Shown here: piece by piece, positions 24,092 through 36,790 of the stretch
How positions within the stretch are numbered: the stretch's first letter is position 1
How the letters are laid out: each line of letters begins with the position of its first letter
Assembly: GCA_963969595.1 (NCBI GenBank)
Contig: OZ018408.1
Span: forward strand, 11,839,823-11,903,822
From: Neckera pumila
Lineage: Eukaryota; Streptophyta; Bryopsida; Hypnales; Neckeraceae
DNA length: 64,000 nt
Reading direction: 5' to 3'
The notes under the pieces: generated by a model
Told to the model about the DNA's origin: nothing
Database searches by the model: none
The model's input: the letters and a program-made list of their open reading frames with translations, nothing else
Translations under genes and position numbers: made by a program

Positions 24092-25819
24092 AGTTGTTGT
24101 TTGCTTCTATTCTGATACCATTTACATGTGCTTGGCATTGTTAGGCCAAGAAATGAAGACATAAGTTTTGTTGCTATAAAAAAAAAACTCAACTCATCAA
24201 TTCCCTTCAATTTATACTAAATTGTTGGTCATGTCGACCTAGTATTCTTTTCTTGATAAAAAAAAACCTGTAATGCATTAACCAATTCAAATAAATCTTC
24301 CATAAAACTGCAATAAATTTTGCTATCATTTCTAATTTGTTTTACAACTTCCTTCATGTAATTAAGGCAGATGAAATGGACATTGCTAATTCTTACTAGG
24401 TTCCCAAACACAACATATCATTCTCATAATCTACTCTATTGAGTTTTCCTTTCATTCTTATAACATGGATTAGACCTTCATATCTTTTCATTAACATCAT
24501 GAAATCATTTCAAATTTCAAATATATCTACATGTACTTCAGACATATTTTAATTCCTATTCAAAAATTAGTACTCATACTTCAGATACTATAAATACAAA
24601 GTCAAATTTCAAGTTTTAAATACCATGTCTACAGAAGCTTAGTTCTTTCATTTACTGTACTTTATTCACTCCTCAATATTTGTTTGCATTATGAAGTGTT
24701 GAACTTTGAAATTACTTAAAAAAGTTTCTTCTGAATTGCAATCTCACATTTTTTCAAATGGAACATTTTCCAGTATAATTATTGTGCACCTTCCTACCTT
24801 ATAGGAATTCATAACCACATTTAGAACTCTCTATATCTATTCCTCAATAATCACATATTGTGAAACATGAACTAATTAAAAAATTGGGCATTCACGAGAA
24901 TATGATCGTATGATTTCATTACAATCACTATGAATTCTACTTAATAATAGAGGACAGCACATTGAACTCCGAGTTCAGCATTGTAACCACAGGGCCATTT
25001 ACATTTTTATCACTCAGAAGATACGGTATTACAAAAACGCCCATCACATCCTAAACAAATTGTAACAATTTAGTATAAAACAATCCACAAATCATATCTA
25101 CATTCTACCATTTGATGCTACATTAACTAATAATATCCAATATTATTTAAACTCAACATTCAAACTTCTTTAAAAACTTTTTTAAATTGTACTCAATAAC
25201 TCTAATTTTAACAAAAGTAATAACTCATTCCATTTCAAACAATTTTGTTCTAAATTGTTGATTTCTACAATCGTTGTCTCCACTACCTCTTGTACTGTTG
25301 TTTGTCAAGTTTGCTTTTCATTTTCCAAATATAATATCAACGAAGCAGAAACTTCTAAGAACAACGTTTATAATCTTCATTTCACACAAATAATACGAAT
25401 AAGAACATCTAGAATACACTGATTGGGATTGACGTGCATGACAAAGCTCGTGACAAAGCACGCATTTTTTCTTCTTTGCAAATGTCTCTTTGATCTCATA
25501 TATCAACATTTCAACATTTATTTTTTGCTAGAAATCCATACTATTGCAACACTTGCATTGGCATATTCGACACGTATATCTTACAATTTCAAATTCTCAA
25601 TAATCTAATAATCTATAACCACTCTCTATTGTTTGTATTTTACATCCACATTGTTCCAGTCCATAGATTTTTCTTTACAGAGGTTATATAAAGTTGGAAT
25701 GTATTAGATTGACTTTTAAAAGCGTTGCATTCAGTGCCGTAGAAAAAAAAAAGGTAAATTCCACAAGACTATTTAACTGCCATAATATGTTCTAAACTAT
25801 GAAGCAAGTATTAATATAT
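24092..25819. other. Gene-free AT-rich DNA upstream of the DUF7869-type gene
   Basis: No coding frame or strong repeat is recognisable. It would hold the promoter of the gene at 24091 if that gene was ever expressed. Confidence 0.5.
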
Positions 25820-26459
25820 AAGAGTGATAATATCATGTTGTAATTTGATGTGAATTACTTTCTTCCTATGTTCTAAATCCCTCACTCACTTAATTTAAAA
25901 CAAAAACAAATTCAAGGGATAATACTGAACTACATTTCAGAAAAATCAATCCAAGTCCAAGACTCTTCAATTTCCTTTCTTGAATACGTCCTTCAAAAAT
26001 AATGATGTGAAAAGCATCACCTATTGCAAGGTGAATGTTCTAAAATTTCAAAAATAGTTCACTGAACCTTCACAAAAGTGTTGTCTGCCGTATGAAGTTT
26101 AGAAATTCAGAAGACTATTTTTCAAATTTTATAGGATAATGACATTTGGCTCTGCAATGCAATTGAGATTTGACAAATTGGATTTTGATTGCATGGAACT
26201 ATCTCCCAAAGGAGTGTACTTTGTATGTTTCTTCTAGTTATTTCCAAAAATTCTATTTAAACTATGAATTCATATATTTGTACTACATTTATTGCCCACA
26301 AAATAAAATCAACATAAGGCATAATTCATTCCTTCCATTCTAAATTCATTTGTTCAATATTTTTTTCAGCACACAAATCTCTAAAACAAACCAAACTTAT
26401 CAAAAAATATTTTTGATAAACTAATTCACATCAAATTACAACATGATATTATCACTCTT
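25820..26459. mobile_element. TIR element with perfect 38-bp inverted ends, 640 bp
   Basis: Positions 25820-25857 (starting AAGAGTGATAATATCATG) and 26422-26459 are exact reverse complements over 38 bp. The interior is AT-rich and non-coding. Perfect ends imply recent insertion or gene conversion. No target duplication was identified. Confidence 0.85.
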
Positions 26460-27574
26460 GCTACATTTATGTGCATGAAGTGAGAGAAAGCTTTGTAATT
26501 ACGCTGCTCAAATTACCCACAACAACTCCATCTTGTTTTTATTCTTTAAAAACCAGAACTGAATTCTTAAGCAAAGCAAAGACTCAAAATTCTAATAGAG
26601 GCATATACACCGCAATTCTTCTTGATACTATAAATTTAAGCAAATATGTAATCACTAAATGCTTCAATATTATTGAAAAAAAAAATTGCAATATATTTAG
26701 TACTAACAACAAAATTAATATATTCAATCAATTTTTATTCAACTGTGTTCACATGCCATCCTAAAATCTTTCATATTCTATCTAGTATTAAAAATATTTT
26801 TCAATATTCAACATTGAATAGTAATATATATATGCTTAAGTAATTGCTCCAAATAATAAATCCACTGCAATGATGGAGGTTGACTACTACCTCTTTCTAA
26901 TTCTATGGCTTATAAGAAAGCACAACATCTGTAAATCAAGCTGAATACTAAGCCATGATTGTAGATACAATTGTAGATTATTCACTTCTAGAGTTCTATC
27001 TCACTAAAAATGAATTATCTTGAATTATAGTGCAATGTACATAAAAAATTCCATGACACAGAGGGCAACAGTTTGATAAAACCCTTAATCTACTAAGTAC
27101 TTCAGAATGTGTGCAAACTTCATCAACTTCCCTTACATGTGAAAAACACATTCTAACCACATAATGACACATAAATTACAATATTCATATGTCCACAATT
27201 ATTGTTTGTACTTGAACATTTTATAGACCATTACTTTGAATTATAATACTCTTGCAAGAAACATATTAATTCAAACTGCACAACTTCTTCATATGTTCAA
27301 ATGGGTACACATGAGCTAATATGAGCCACTTGCGACATGGAGAGGGTGCTTAACGGAGTCCTTTATGTGCAAGTGTGTTGATGACTGTCGTTTTTGACAA
27401 GCCTTGCTGGACTTCCACTTGGGTGCGCGATTTTGAAATGGCGCTCCCACTTTTGTTCCTTGCAACGGAATCGGACTCCCGTTCTCTCTCTCCTCTTGAC
27501 GTTACGGTTGACGAGGTGCTGTCAGGCCAGTTTTTTTGAGGTTTCATTTTCTCTTGTGTAGAAAAAGGGAGGAG

Positions 27575-27690
27575 TTACGGAGCTCACAGCTTGGGGTTTA
27601 GGGTTTGAGGTCACAACTTAGGGGTTTACGGAGCTCGCAGCTTGGGGTTTAGGATTAGTTACGGGTTTACATTCATTGCGTTTAGGGGGG
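27575..27690 (+). promoter_or_regulatory. Telobox-rich promoter/leader of the RING-like gene
   Basis: A 50-bp period duplication: ACGGAGCTCACAGCTTGGGG at 27577 and its near copy at 27627, each followed by GGGTTTAGG. TTTAGGG/AAACCCTAA-type teloboxes are common in plant promoters of growth-expressed genes. Related AAACCCTAA motifs occur at 40388-40404 near the partner gene. Confidence 0.5.
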
Positions 27691-29649
27691 GTTCATGGAT
27701 TCATCACTTGTACGTGGAGAGTCCGCACGTCTTGTGAAACAGAGGAGGGCCTCGTTGAAGAGGAAGCCGCGACCAGTGAAAGCTGGCGCCGGTGTTCCAG
27801 AGCTCTTAACGGAGCTAGCAAACTTGAAGGCTCAGACTCATGAGTTTTTTGAGACTGATAGAGGCTTGTGTGGAGAAGGGTTAAACCCTAAACTCGCTAG
27901 CGATATGGCCGTGGTGACACAAGAGAAGATAGAGGAGGTTTGGGGGAAATGTACAACCTACAAGACTACCAACAGTGCGTTGCCGCCAGAGAGGAGGAGA
28001 GAACTTGTCGAGTTGTACGCAAAAATTTATGGGAAAACGGAGGTCACAAACAACGAGTTCATGGCGTGGGTAGTTAAGGGAAACATTGCAGAACAAATGG
28101 GATTGAAGGTCGACTGGCCTCTGCGGCTTCGTCCACTTCGCTTACACTTGCAAGCCATGTGGAGGGAGATTTGGTACAACGTGATCTTACATTTGAGCAG
28201 CTAGCTCGGCTGCAGGTTCTAGCCCCCCATGTAGCACCAAGAACTGCCGGATCAGGTAAAAAAGGAGCGGTAGGGACACCTGAGCAAGATTTGAAACCTG
28301 AGAGGTCTCTTTTTGCCATTGGTCACATTTCAGACGCAGATCTTGCGACTATTGAGGAGGTGCTGCGAGTGGAAGAGGAATTCCTGGTGGGCAGTGAGAA
28401 GAAGCAGCAAATTCTCTTGGCAGCAAAGAACCATGGAGGAGAAGATAGTTATGTACAAGTTCGGAGTGGACGACCGACTGGCTGATGCAAAGGAAGCTGC
28501 TGAAAATGTAACAGCAGCAGAGGAGGCTTTGGCAAAGATCGATCTGCAGATTGCTAATGTCTTGGCCTCGATAATACTTCCCAATTCTCTCTCCATCCTC
28601 TACTGTTGTGAGCCATGGCTTGTCAAGCTTCAACTCTAGGTTTGTTGGTGATTAGGTGAAGGGTTTCAGGGTTTAGGGCGTCTACCTGAATGGTGGGTGC
28701 TTATTTTACAGGGTCAAATTTGCAGTTATGTGCACTTCACGAGTTTTGAATTCTCAGCTTCTTATCACTCGTGTGATTCATGGTTCTCCAAGTTTTAGGG
28801 TTCAGCATTCATGGCAAAGCTCTGGGGCTACCCAGTCAAGCTCTACGTTTATTAGATTAAAGGAGTCAAAATTTGACTTGGTTGGGCCCAAATATACTTT
28901 TTGATTTTCAGATTATTCATGCTCTGGTTTTCATTGGCTTCTGAAATCTTAGGGTTTGAGGTTTGGAGATGCTGAGTACTTCTCCTCTTTCATTGCCTTT
29001 ATGAAGGTCCAGGGTTACAAGGACAGACTTGACAAGGGGAATGACGGATTCACTCTGGGACTGAAGAAATTAGATGAACTGAAGTGCAATAGAGACGTAT
29101 TGGCACACAAGCTAGACTTTGCTATTTTTGGCTCTGACAATGCTGCGAGGAAGTCCAAAAAAGCACAAGCCCTATACAAAGATGTATGTCTGGAATTGAG
29201 GAACTCAGAATTGGACATGCAAGCTGTTTGCGAAGAAATCTTGGAGTTTAGGAGGCACAAAGAAGCAGTGGCTGATGAAATTGAGAAGCTGAAGGCTGGT
29301 GCAAGTGTGCATTGCTGTCCGAAACCTTGTTTGCACCCTCACGAAGTTGAAGAGGCTGCAGGTCCTTTTATGCTTGAGCCTTGTGCTGTTTGCAATCGTT
29401 GGTATATCTCATATGACGTGGTCATGGCAAGCTGCCAACACTTTTACCACCCTTTCTGCATTACAAAATTGGCAGAAAGAGTAAACAGTTGTGTCACTTG
29501 CAATGAGGTATTTGCCCCTAGTTGGTGGGCATCATTTGGATTCTAGAAGATGCAACCGGGAAAGGATGCTACAAGGCTTCGGTTGGACAAATCAGTGTGT
29601 GAGCTGAGCGACACAATGAAGTGCAGTTTTGGAATTCGGAGCCCAATGT

Positions 29650-30846
29650 GTAAGTGGCCTCATTCCGTTCTCTACTACTGGATTAGGGTTTGATTGAAAA
29701 CAACCTTCTTCACCTCTGAATGTGCAACGTTGCTTGGAAATAAACCTCTATCATTGATCAAAATTTGAAAGCTTCCTTCATAATCTGCTCCTCTACTTGA
29801 ATATGTACACTGTTGATTTATAAGTTCGCTAGGATCCTTCTATGCTTGCTGTGTTGCTATAAGTTTTGAGTTCTTGCTTGAAATTCTGCTTTCTGGCTAG
29901 AAAATGTGCGTGGTTGGTACTATGTTGGCTGTGTTGCTTAAAATGTAGCCAATCACTTGTTAGAATATGTGCTTGGATGCTACTACCTTTTATTTGTTGC
30001 TAGAAATTCTACTTACTTCCTAGAATTTGTGCTTGTGTGCTAGTATGTTTCTAGATGACTGCTTTGATGCAAGAATTTATCCTTTGTTGCTGGAATATGT
30101 GCTTGGATGCTACTATCTCTGCTTTCTTCCTAGAAATGCTACTTCCTTCCTAGGACATGTGCTTGGGTGCTACCGTATGTGTTAGGGTGCTAGTGTATGT
30201 GCTAGGGTGCTACTGTATGTGCTTGGTTGCTAAATTATGTGCTTGGTTGCTATTGTATGTGCTTGGTTGCTACTGTATGTACTAGGGTGCTACTGTATGT
30301 GCTAGGGTGCTATTGTATGTGCTAGGGTGCTACTGTATGTGCTAGGGTGCTACCTGATATGCTGTGTTGCTAGAATTTTGGCTTTGATACTCAAATTTAT
30401 GCTTTCTTGCTGGAGTGTGTGCCTGGTTGCTACTATCTTTGCGTTCTTGCTCAAAATTGTACGTCCTTCATAGGGCATGTGCTTGGGTGATACTAGCTTT
30501 GCTTCCTTGATAGAATCTTTGCTACCTTGCTAGGAACTTTGCTTTCTTGCCTGATTATGTGCTTTGTTCCTTGAAGGCATGCTTTACTGTTTCAATGGTT
30601 GCTTTCTTGCTAAAATGTTTTATTCTTGCTATGATTTCTGATTTGTTGCCACATTATGTGTTGAGATGCTGAAATGAGATTGCAAAGTCTTCTCTTATTG
30701 GTATCAGCTGATCTCTTCTATTCTACTCTTTATATTGGAGTTTCAGATCTTACATCTTTGAGAATGTGCTCTCCTATTGGTGGCTGGCCAGCCATCATCC
30801 CTGCTCTTGTACTTAGAGATTTAGCCTCCTTTCTTATATTTTGCAG
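29650..30846 (+). repeat. Intron homologous to the intron of the convergent transposase gene
   Basis: Starts GTAAGTGGCCTCATTCCG and ends TTTTGCAG. The same sequence, in inverse on the + strand, fills 38347-39418: CTACTGGATTAGGGTTTGATTG near 29675, GTGCAACGTTGCTTGGAAATAA near 29722 and TTGGAGTTTCAGATCTTACATC near 30733 all have reverse-complement partners there. It carries the 20-bp minisatellite. Confidence 0.8.
30155..30365 (+). repeat. 20-bp minisatellite, left copy
   Basis: About ten units of TGTGCTAGGGTGCTACTGTA and variants, embedded in a longer stretch (29770-30660) of degenerate TGCTTGGTTGCTA-type motifs. Confidence 0.9.
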
Positions 30847-32889
30847 TATCACAGTCGAAAGGGAAGCACTCAGATTGGGGATCCACCGGGTCCATCCAAC
30901 AAGTGCATTCCCTGCTACCATGCACGTCTGGCAGCAAGCTTGTTCCTGGGTCCTTTGTAAGTGGAGGATGTCAAACTCAGGATGAAGCAACAGAAACAGG
31001 AAATGACGATTCACAACAGGTGGTTGACTCGCCAGTAAAACAGCCCTATGCTGCTCGGCTGCACCAGTCCGGGGTCACGCAGGCTCTCTCAAGTGCTGTA
31101 GTACCGCTGGATAGTAATGCCCTGTGAGTGGTGGAAGCCACAGCTGGTAAGAGCCTACGCATACATGTGTATTTATTTGATTTTGGGATGCCCTCGCGTA
31201 CTTTAGCAGTCTTCTAGTGTAGAGCGAAGTAGGCTTGGGGTGGTAGTACATTGTTTACTAGGTTCTTGCAAGAAATGTGCAAGCTTCAATGATGAGTTGG
31301 AATGCCGTATGTTTTGCTGAGGTACAGTCTACATGTGCCCGTTCGCCACGAATCCTAATAATCGTGAACTCACGTGTTTCCACTTGCATTCATGGTGTCG
31401 ATCTTCTGAGTCACACTCCTCCTGTGCTTCCTTTCCAATGCATTCAGTTCGTTTTTGGAGGTGATTACCAATTTGTATGGTTCAGCAGGGGTCGTGCATG
31501 GAGAACCTGCTGTATATAATGTGGTAGAGGACAAAAGTGACGATGACGATGGAGCTGAGAAAGGGATTGAACAGGGCGCACATGAAAATGAAAGTGGGAA
31601 GGGGATGCACGGGAGTGGAGAGGGGCATTATTCTATCACCGGTAAAAGAGCCCACATTCCTGCCTTGGAAGAGCAGGGGCTTCGAAAAAAGGTTAGTGTA
31701 TCAAGTTTGGGGAAATCGAGTGGAGAACTGGAAAAGGCAGGTAAAGCTCAAGTGCCAGCCCCTACAATGCGTCACACTCGCCATTCTCTTGCCAAACAAG
31801 TTGAGGCCGAGGCAGCAGAGAAACCCAAAAAGAGCGGTAGGGGTAGGCATAGGAACAAGTGATCGTTTTCTTTGGGTTGAAAATATGTATCCCAGAGGTC
31901 TATTGCATCTTCCCAACCACAACGTCATACATTATGTACAGGTGGATGCTACAGGCCGCATGCAGGTATTTGTGGTTTTGTTTTGATCGAGAATTGGGAC
32001 TGGGTTATTATTTTGAAGAGAATAGAGTCTACACAGACAACAACTTGCTGAAGGTTTACTGGATGGAAATCAAGCAACAAAGTAAGCTCGATTGGCAGAC
32101 TAGCACTCCCGCTTTTGTGTAAACCTGGTCTGCATGCTATACTTCTCTGAGCTAGTAGATACTGTGTGTCATCTCTTTCAGACCAACATAGATGGAGAGG
32201 AATTTGTACTTCACAGACGTACTGCCTAAGCAACTATATCAGGAATTTTCGTTTCATTCATTTACTTGTAGTTGACGTGTGAAACGGATGTGGTGCAGGA
32301 GATGCTGCCTAAGTATATCTCTTTGCAGGTGGCCTGTGCAGTGAGACCAATAGGGGACATCGGTCCAAAAAAATGCCCTGATTGACAATAGCAAGCTGCC
32401 AACTTTATTCGCACCTAGATTTGTAGCAACAAGTTTACTCTATTGATTGCATGAGTGCCCACATCACGAGCTTGCAAAAACAACTTATACAGTAAAATTC
32501 ATTGAATCATCATGCTACATGTTTGTGCCCTGCTTTCAATTTTTGGTTATAATGCTAACTTTGAGTACTGGATTTGCCTTATTTGCGATGCAGATCTACT
32601 ACTTATTTATTACTTAGTGATTGCTACACATTCTGTAGTGCCAAACTAGTTTGCTTTGGGCTTAGTTCTTGTTATGGCCTTAGAACAAGTTATTGTGCAC
32701 ACTTTTTGTTGTAAATATCAGAGTGTACTAATCATTTACTGCTTTGAAAATGTGAGTAAATTTATATTCTAGAAGGGAGTGAAAAGTTTAGTATACACTA
32801 AACTTGTCTTTAAAATTGTCTTCAAAATTGTCTTCAAAATTATTGGTTTGCCAAGTCTCATTGTCTCATTGTGCCATAGTGTCCACAAT

Positions 32890-33540
32890 ATTTAATCCCT
32901 AAATGCTCTAGGCTTTTATTGAGCTTCTAGGAATTTGCTCCAAATTGAACAAAAAGACAACATTTGGATAAGTTATATCAATTTTTTGTAAATGTAACCA
33001 TACATAATCAAACTAGACACATTAGAGATCACATAGGATAAAAAATCACAACAATAATGCTTATGAATTGAAAGAATGTAATGTTTAATCATAAGGATGC
33101 TAAAATTGCAAAAGTGATTTGAAGTCTTTTAATCCTTTTTTCACAAGTCAAATCTAAAATGTGGTCACCCAAAAAATGAGCTTTAAGGGCCTAACATACA
33201 TAACCGGAATCAAATTATCACTTTTAAAAAACTACTCAACAATTTTCTAATGGGATTCCAATGGCTAAAAAGGAATTTCTAATGGGATTTTTTATCCAAG
33301 ATCTAGTTTATTTGAGGCTCGTTTCTAAAAGTCCTCAACACTATAGAGAGTAAAGATTGCAATAGACAACCTTGCAAAAAAACTTAAATAGAAAAATCAT
33401 AATCAATTATTATCAAAATCGGATTTATAGTGCTAAAACTAGACTTCAAAAAGAAAAATTTCAAAAATACATACTACTAAAAATAATTATTTGGTTAAGA
33501 TTTATTTTAACTTCAAACTATTGTCAAGACTAAGAAGGAA
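32890..33540. mobile_element. TTAA-starting element, second family, copy 2 (inverted)
   Basis: One end is TTAATCCCTAAATGCTCTAGG. The interior is the reverse complement of 5590-5930, for example GATCTAGTTTATTTGAGGCTC near 33300. The far end is not clearly delimited. It is nested in the 14-kb transposon. Confidence 0.55.
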
Positions 33541-35474
33541 AATACTGCAACAAAGTCACATTGTAAATTGCAACATAAGCATTTCAACAATTACATCTTC
33601 ATGTGTTCAAAATACACCTTGTTATTGGAAAGCAATATTTTTTAATATTAAATTTGATGCAAGTTTTTTATTTGAGTTCTTTACTACATGGTAAAACTTT
33701 TGCCTATAGCACATGTTTGCTCATTTTAGTTGTAACCTTATTATGTATAATATATTATGAAATGCAAAATTTGTCCCTAATTCCAAGAGGATGAAGTGTC
33801 ACCTTAGTCTATAAATGAAAAGTTGGGTATAATTCTATGAATTCTATTTTATGTATGAATTTTTTTTTAATTTATAGAAAAATAGATTTGTTTTAGGGAT
33901 TATAGTTTTCATTTCCAATTTCCTATCAATGTGTTATGTGTAAAAGCAAAAGGTATGGCATCCATGCTACAAAATGGATTTTGTAGGCAAAAAAAAAAGT
34001 GACAATCATTTTTTAAAATTTGTTATAGAAATATTCTTGTGTATATGGAAAGATTTGATACTTTCTATTTGGATTGCTAATAAAAAAGTCAAAGAAAGTC
34101 TTATGTTGGGGATAACCATAGCATTGATTTTTTTTAAATAAATGATTGCATTCATTTTTTAATTCAATTTTTATAGTTTTTTGAAAAAATCAAGTTCGAC
34201 ATGCTTTAATTTCCTCTCTAAATCCTAAATCTCATTATTGGGATTATATTTCATTTATGTATTTTTATCAAATTATTATTATTTTTAAATTACATAATAT
34301 AAGTATATAGATTTTTGGTTTGAAACAAGGTAGTATCTTCAATTCATTTTGTATTTTTGTAAAACTCTAGGTGACTTATTCTTTTATTTTTTTGATACAA
34401 CCAAGGTTGTAATATTCTTTTTTATCTTCCTTTTTTTGAATAAGGCATATTTGGGTTCATTTTGTATTTTTGTATAGAGCTAGGTTGTTGATTTTTTTTT
34501 GATAACAATATAGGTTTTGAAATAGTATTTTCTTAAGAACAAAATAGGCCTACATTCTTTTCTTATTTTTGTAGTGACCATATTCTGTACTTTTCCTTTT
34601 CTGTTACGAACTAGGTCCATCAATGAGATTTGATTGGAAAATTGAGTAAAAAAGCAGAGGTTTCTATACTACAGGGGCTTCTACAGTGTAGCAGTGGATG
34701 GTTCTTCCAGCAAAATAGAAATTTAGGCAATGTCAGACAATGAGGCTCCACACTCATCTAGAGACTTTGATTGGTTGCTAGGTTGCTTTCTTATCTAATT
34801 TGTATAATTGTCTTTTTAGTTTGACCTGCTCCATTGGTAGAAAGTTGCATACTAACCGGAAAGTTCTAACTTTTGAAAATGGTAGGTAAGGTCTGCCATG
34901 TCAATTTTGTACATGGTCATTGTATTGCCAGTGTTTCCTTCTGAAAGCGTATTTTTTGCAAGAGCAATGTATTTCTAGTCTTTAAGAATTATAGTCAATA
35001 CTTTATGAATTAGCTCATTTGAATTTCAATTGTGCTAAGCCCTTCCAAAGCCAACAAGAAAAGAAAAAAAATTAAAAACTAAGAAATGCAACTTCTAAGC
35101 CCTACTAAATGTTGAAATATGGCCAAATACAAGACTTTTAGTCAGTGCACAGTATACAAGGAATTTCCCAAGACATTAGAATCATTCAAAAAAGCAACCA
35201 AAAATTAGTATCACTGGTCAATTGCTACCATGTTCTGTTGTCAAAATCTCATTGAAGGAAACCCTCATGAAGGAAGACAAACATTGCTATGTATACAGAA
35301 ACTTGCACTAAAGCAACCAAATACGTGCGCCATGCTTTGTATCGAACATCCTAAAGGGGTTAAAGAAGCAGTTCAACTGATGCACTCCAGCTCTAGTCGA
35401 GCTGGACGCTGACACACTGCAGCTCATTATGCAACAATGCACGGTGCCTGGTCATTATGCTGCAGATGCTTCAA

Positions 35475-35494
35475 GGGGGGGGGGGGGGGGGGGG
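35475..35494 (+). repeat. Poly-G tract of 20
   Basis: Twenty consecutive G preceded by TTCAA and followed by CTCAG. It is able to form G-quadruplex and very prone to length error. Confidence 0.85.
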
Positions 35495-35706
35495 CTCAGT
35501 TGCCGGTTCTTAATCAGAACAGTGGCTGCTCATTATGCAGTTGCAGATGGCTGGTCACTGCTTTTTAATAAGGAAAATCCCTTGCTCCAGTTCAGTTCCC
35601 TTTTAACAAGGAGGGTATTTGTTTAGTGCAAATTCTTGAGTTAGTGATCATTTTAAGGATATAAGGACAAGTTTGCCTATAACGCGAGTCCAAATTATCT
35701 CCCAAA

Positions 35707-35904
35707 ACGTGAAATGCAAGTGCAAGCCCCACGCACATGACATTCACACAACTGATACACCCCAAGCCAGTCACGTGAAATGCAAGTGCAAGCCCCACGC
35801 ACATGACATTCACACAATTGATACACCCCAAGCCAGTCACGTGAAATGCGAGTGCAAGCCCCACACACATGACATTCACACAACTGATACACCACAAGCC
35901 AGTC
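35707..35904 (+). repeat. 66-bp tandem repeat, three units
   Basis: Units start at 35707, 35773 and 35839, each beginning ACGTGAAATGC and containing ACATGACATTCACACAA. They are highly similar. The period is a multiple of three, so open frames cross it on both strands, but nothing else suggests coding. Confidence 0.9.
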
Positions 35905-36684
35905 ATAGCAGTTTAAGAATGCTATCGGAAAATCTGGCAGCAAGATGTGCAAGTTCACATGGCATACTAAGTGCAAGGCAACGATTTCCTGTAAGTTCAT
36001 TGAAATGAATTCGTATTAAATAAAATACGGTTACAAAAGGCATAGATCGCACCAAAAAACAATGTGTCCACACATAATGTACAATCTCCTCTTTCAAGAC
36101 CACAGATTCCTCCACTGCTAATCTAACAATGCTGTGGCACGAGCAGCCTCATCGATAATCTCCTTCACATCAAGCTTCAACTCAAACCCCGCAAACCGAC
36201 TCTTCATAGGGTGCGAGATAGGAGGCAAGCTGAATTTTGAAGTCAACAACAAATGGCTATAAACCGAACTCGGTTCCTTATCGTTTCTCAACAAATAAGT
36301 ACAACTACCTTCTTTAAGACGCTCGTACCAGAAACCTGAGAAAATAACGTCCCCAGGGCCATACCCATTCCCTTCTGGGTCTGTGAAGCTGTCTTGAAGC
36401 GTGCGTGTTGCAGTATGCACTAGCATCAGCCAATATGGCTCCTCCTGAAGTGGTGAACGCACAACAACATTATCTCCAATGCAAAGCCCGTCGGCGATCC
36501 ACTCACGGTCAGGACCAGCTTCCACCTCCTTGTCGTTGTTGTACAATTGGCGAGCTTGGCTTGGTTGCTTTGGAGTCAACCTTTCGATTGCACATGCAAT
36601 TACAGATGACAACAACATTCACTCAGTCAGTAATGCCTCCAATAAATCAAGGCAGCATACCACGTAAGTCAGAACATCATGTAG

Positions 36685-36790
36685 CTATTTGCCAAAATAT
36701 CCAACATAAACCAATACAACAGCATTCAAGAAAGAGTCTATTTGCCAAAATACCCAACCTAAACCAATACAGCAGCATTCAAGAAAGAGT
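36685..36790. repeat. 53-bp tandem duplication in the last intron of the transposase gene
   Basis: CTATTTGCCAAAATA starts at 36685 and again at 36738; both units end CATTCAAGAAAGAGT. They lie in the 244-bp intron between exons C and D. Confidence 0.85.

Larger units (their letters stand above)
27695..31862 (+). pseudogene. Coiled-coil/RING-like zinc-finger protein of the 14-kb transposon
   Basis: Proposed exons are 27695-28558, 28953-29649, 30847-31123 and 31448-31862; phases fit at the last three junctions, while the first donor is weak. The N-terminus is basic (RRASLKRKPRPVK), then come helical, charged segments (VDDRLADAKEAAENVTAAEE) and a Cys/His cluster CAVCNRWYISYDVVMASC followed by QHFYHPFC and CVTC, a RING/PHD-like cross-brace pattern (29379-29505). 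The last exon is acidic then basic. Damage: opposite frameshifts near 28110 and 28430 that restore the frame, and a TAG at 29544-29546 with coding sense continuing beyond it. Known RING proteins are ubiquitin ligases or SUMO-type adaptors; that role here is only inference. Its position opposite the transposase suggests an accessory function. Confidence 0.65.
31863..36117. other. Non-coding centre of the 14-kb transposon
   Basis: Holds the 3' ends of both convergent genes, an inverted copy of the second TTAA family (32890-33540), a diverged stretch resembling the first TTAA family (about 33900-34260), a 20-nt poly-G run (35475-35494) and a 66-bp tandem repeat. No convincing gene is present. 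Confidence 0.6.

Noticed and set aside
27590..27660. TTTAGGG motifs as an interstitial telomere
   Set aside because: Only isolated single motifs within a 50-bp promoter duplication, not a tandem telomeric array.
35592..36008. Open frames on both strands across the 66-bp repeats
   Set aside because: They exist only because the repeat period is a multiple of three; no start context or domain supports coding.
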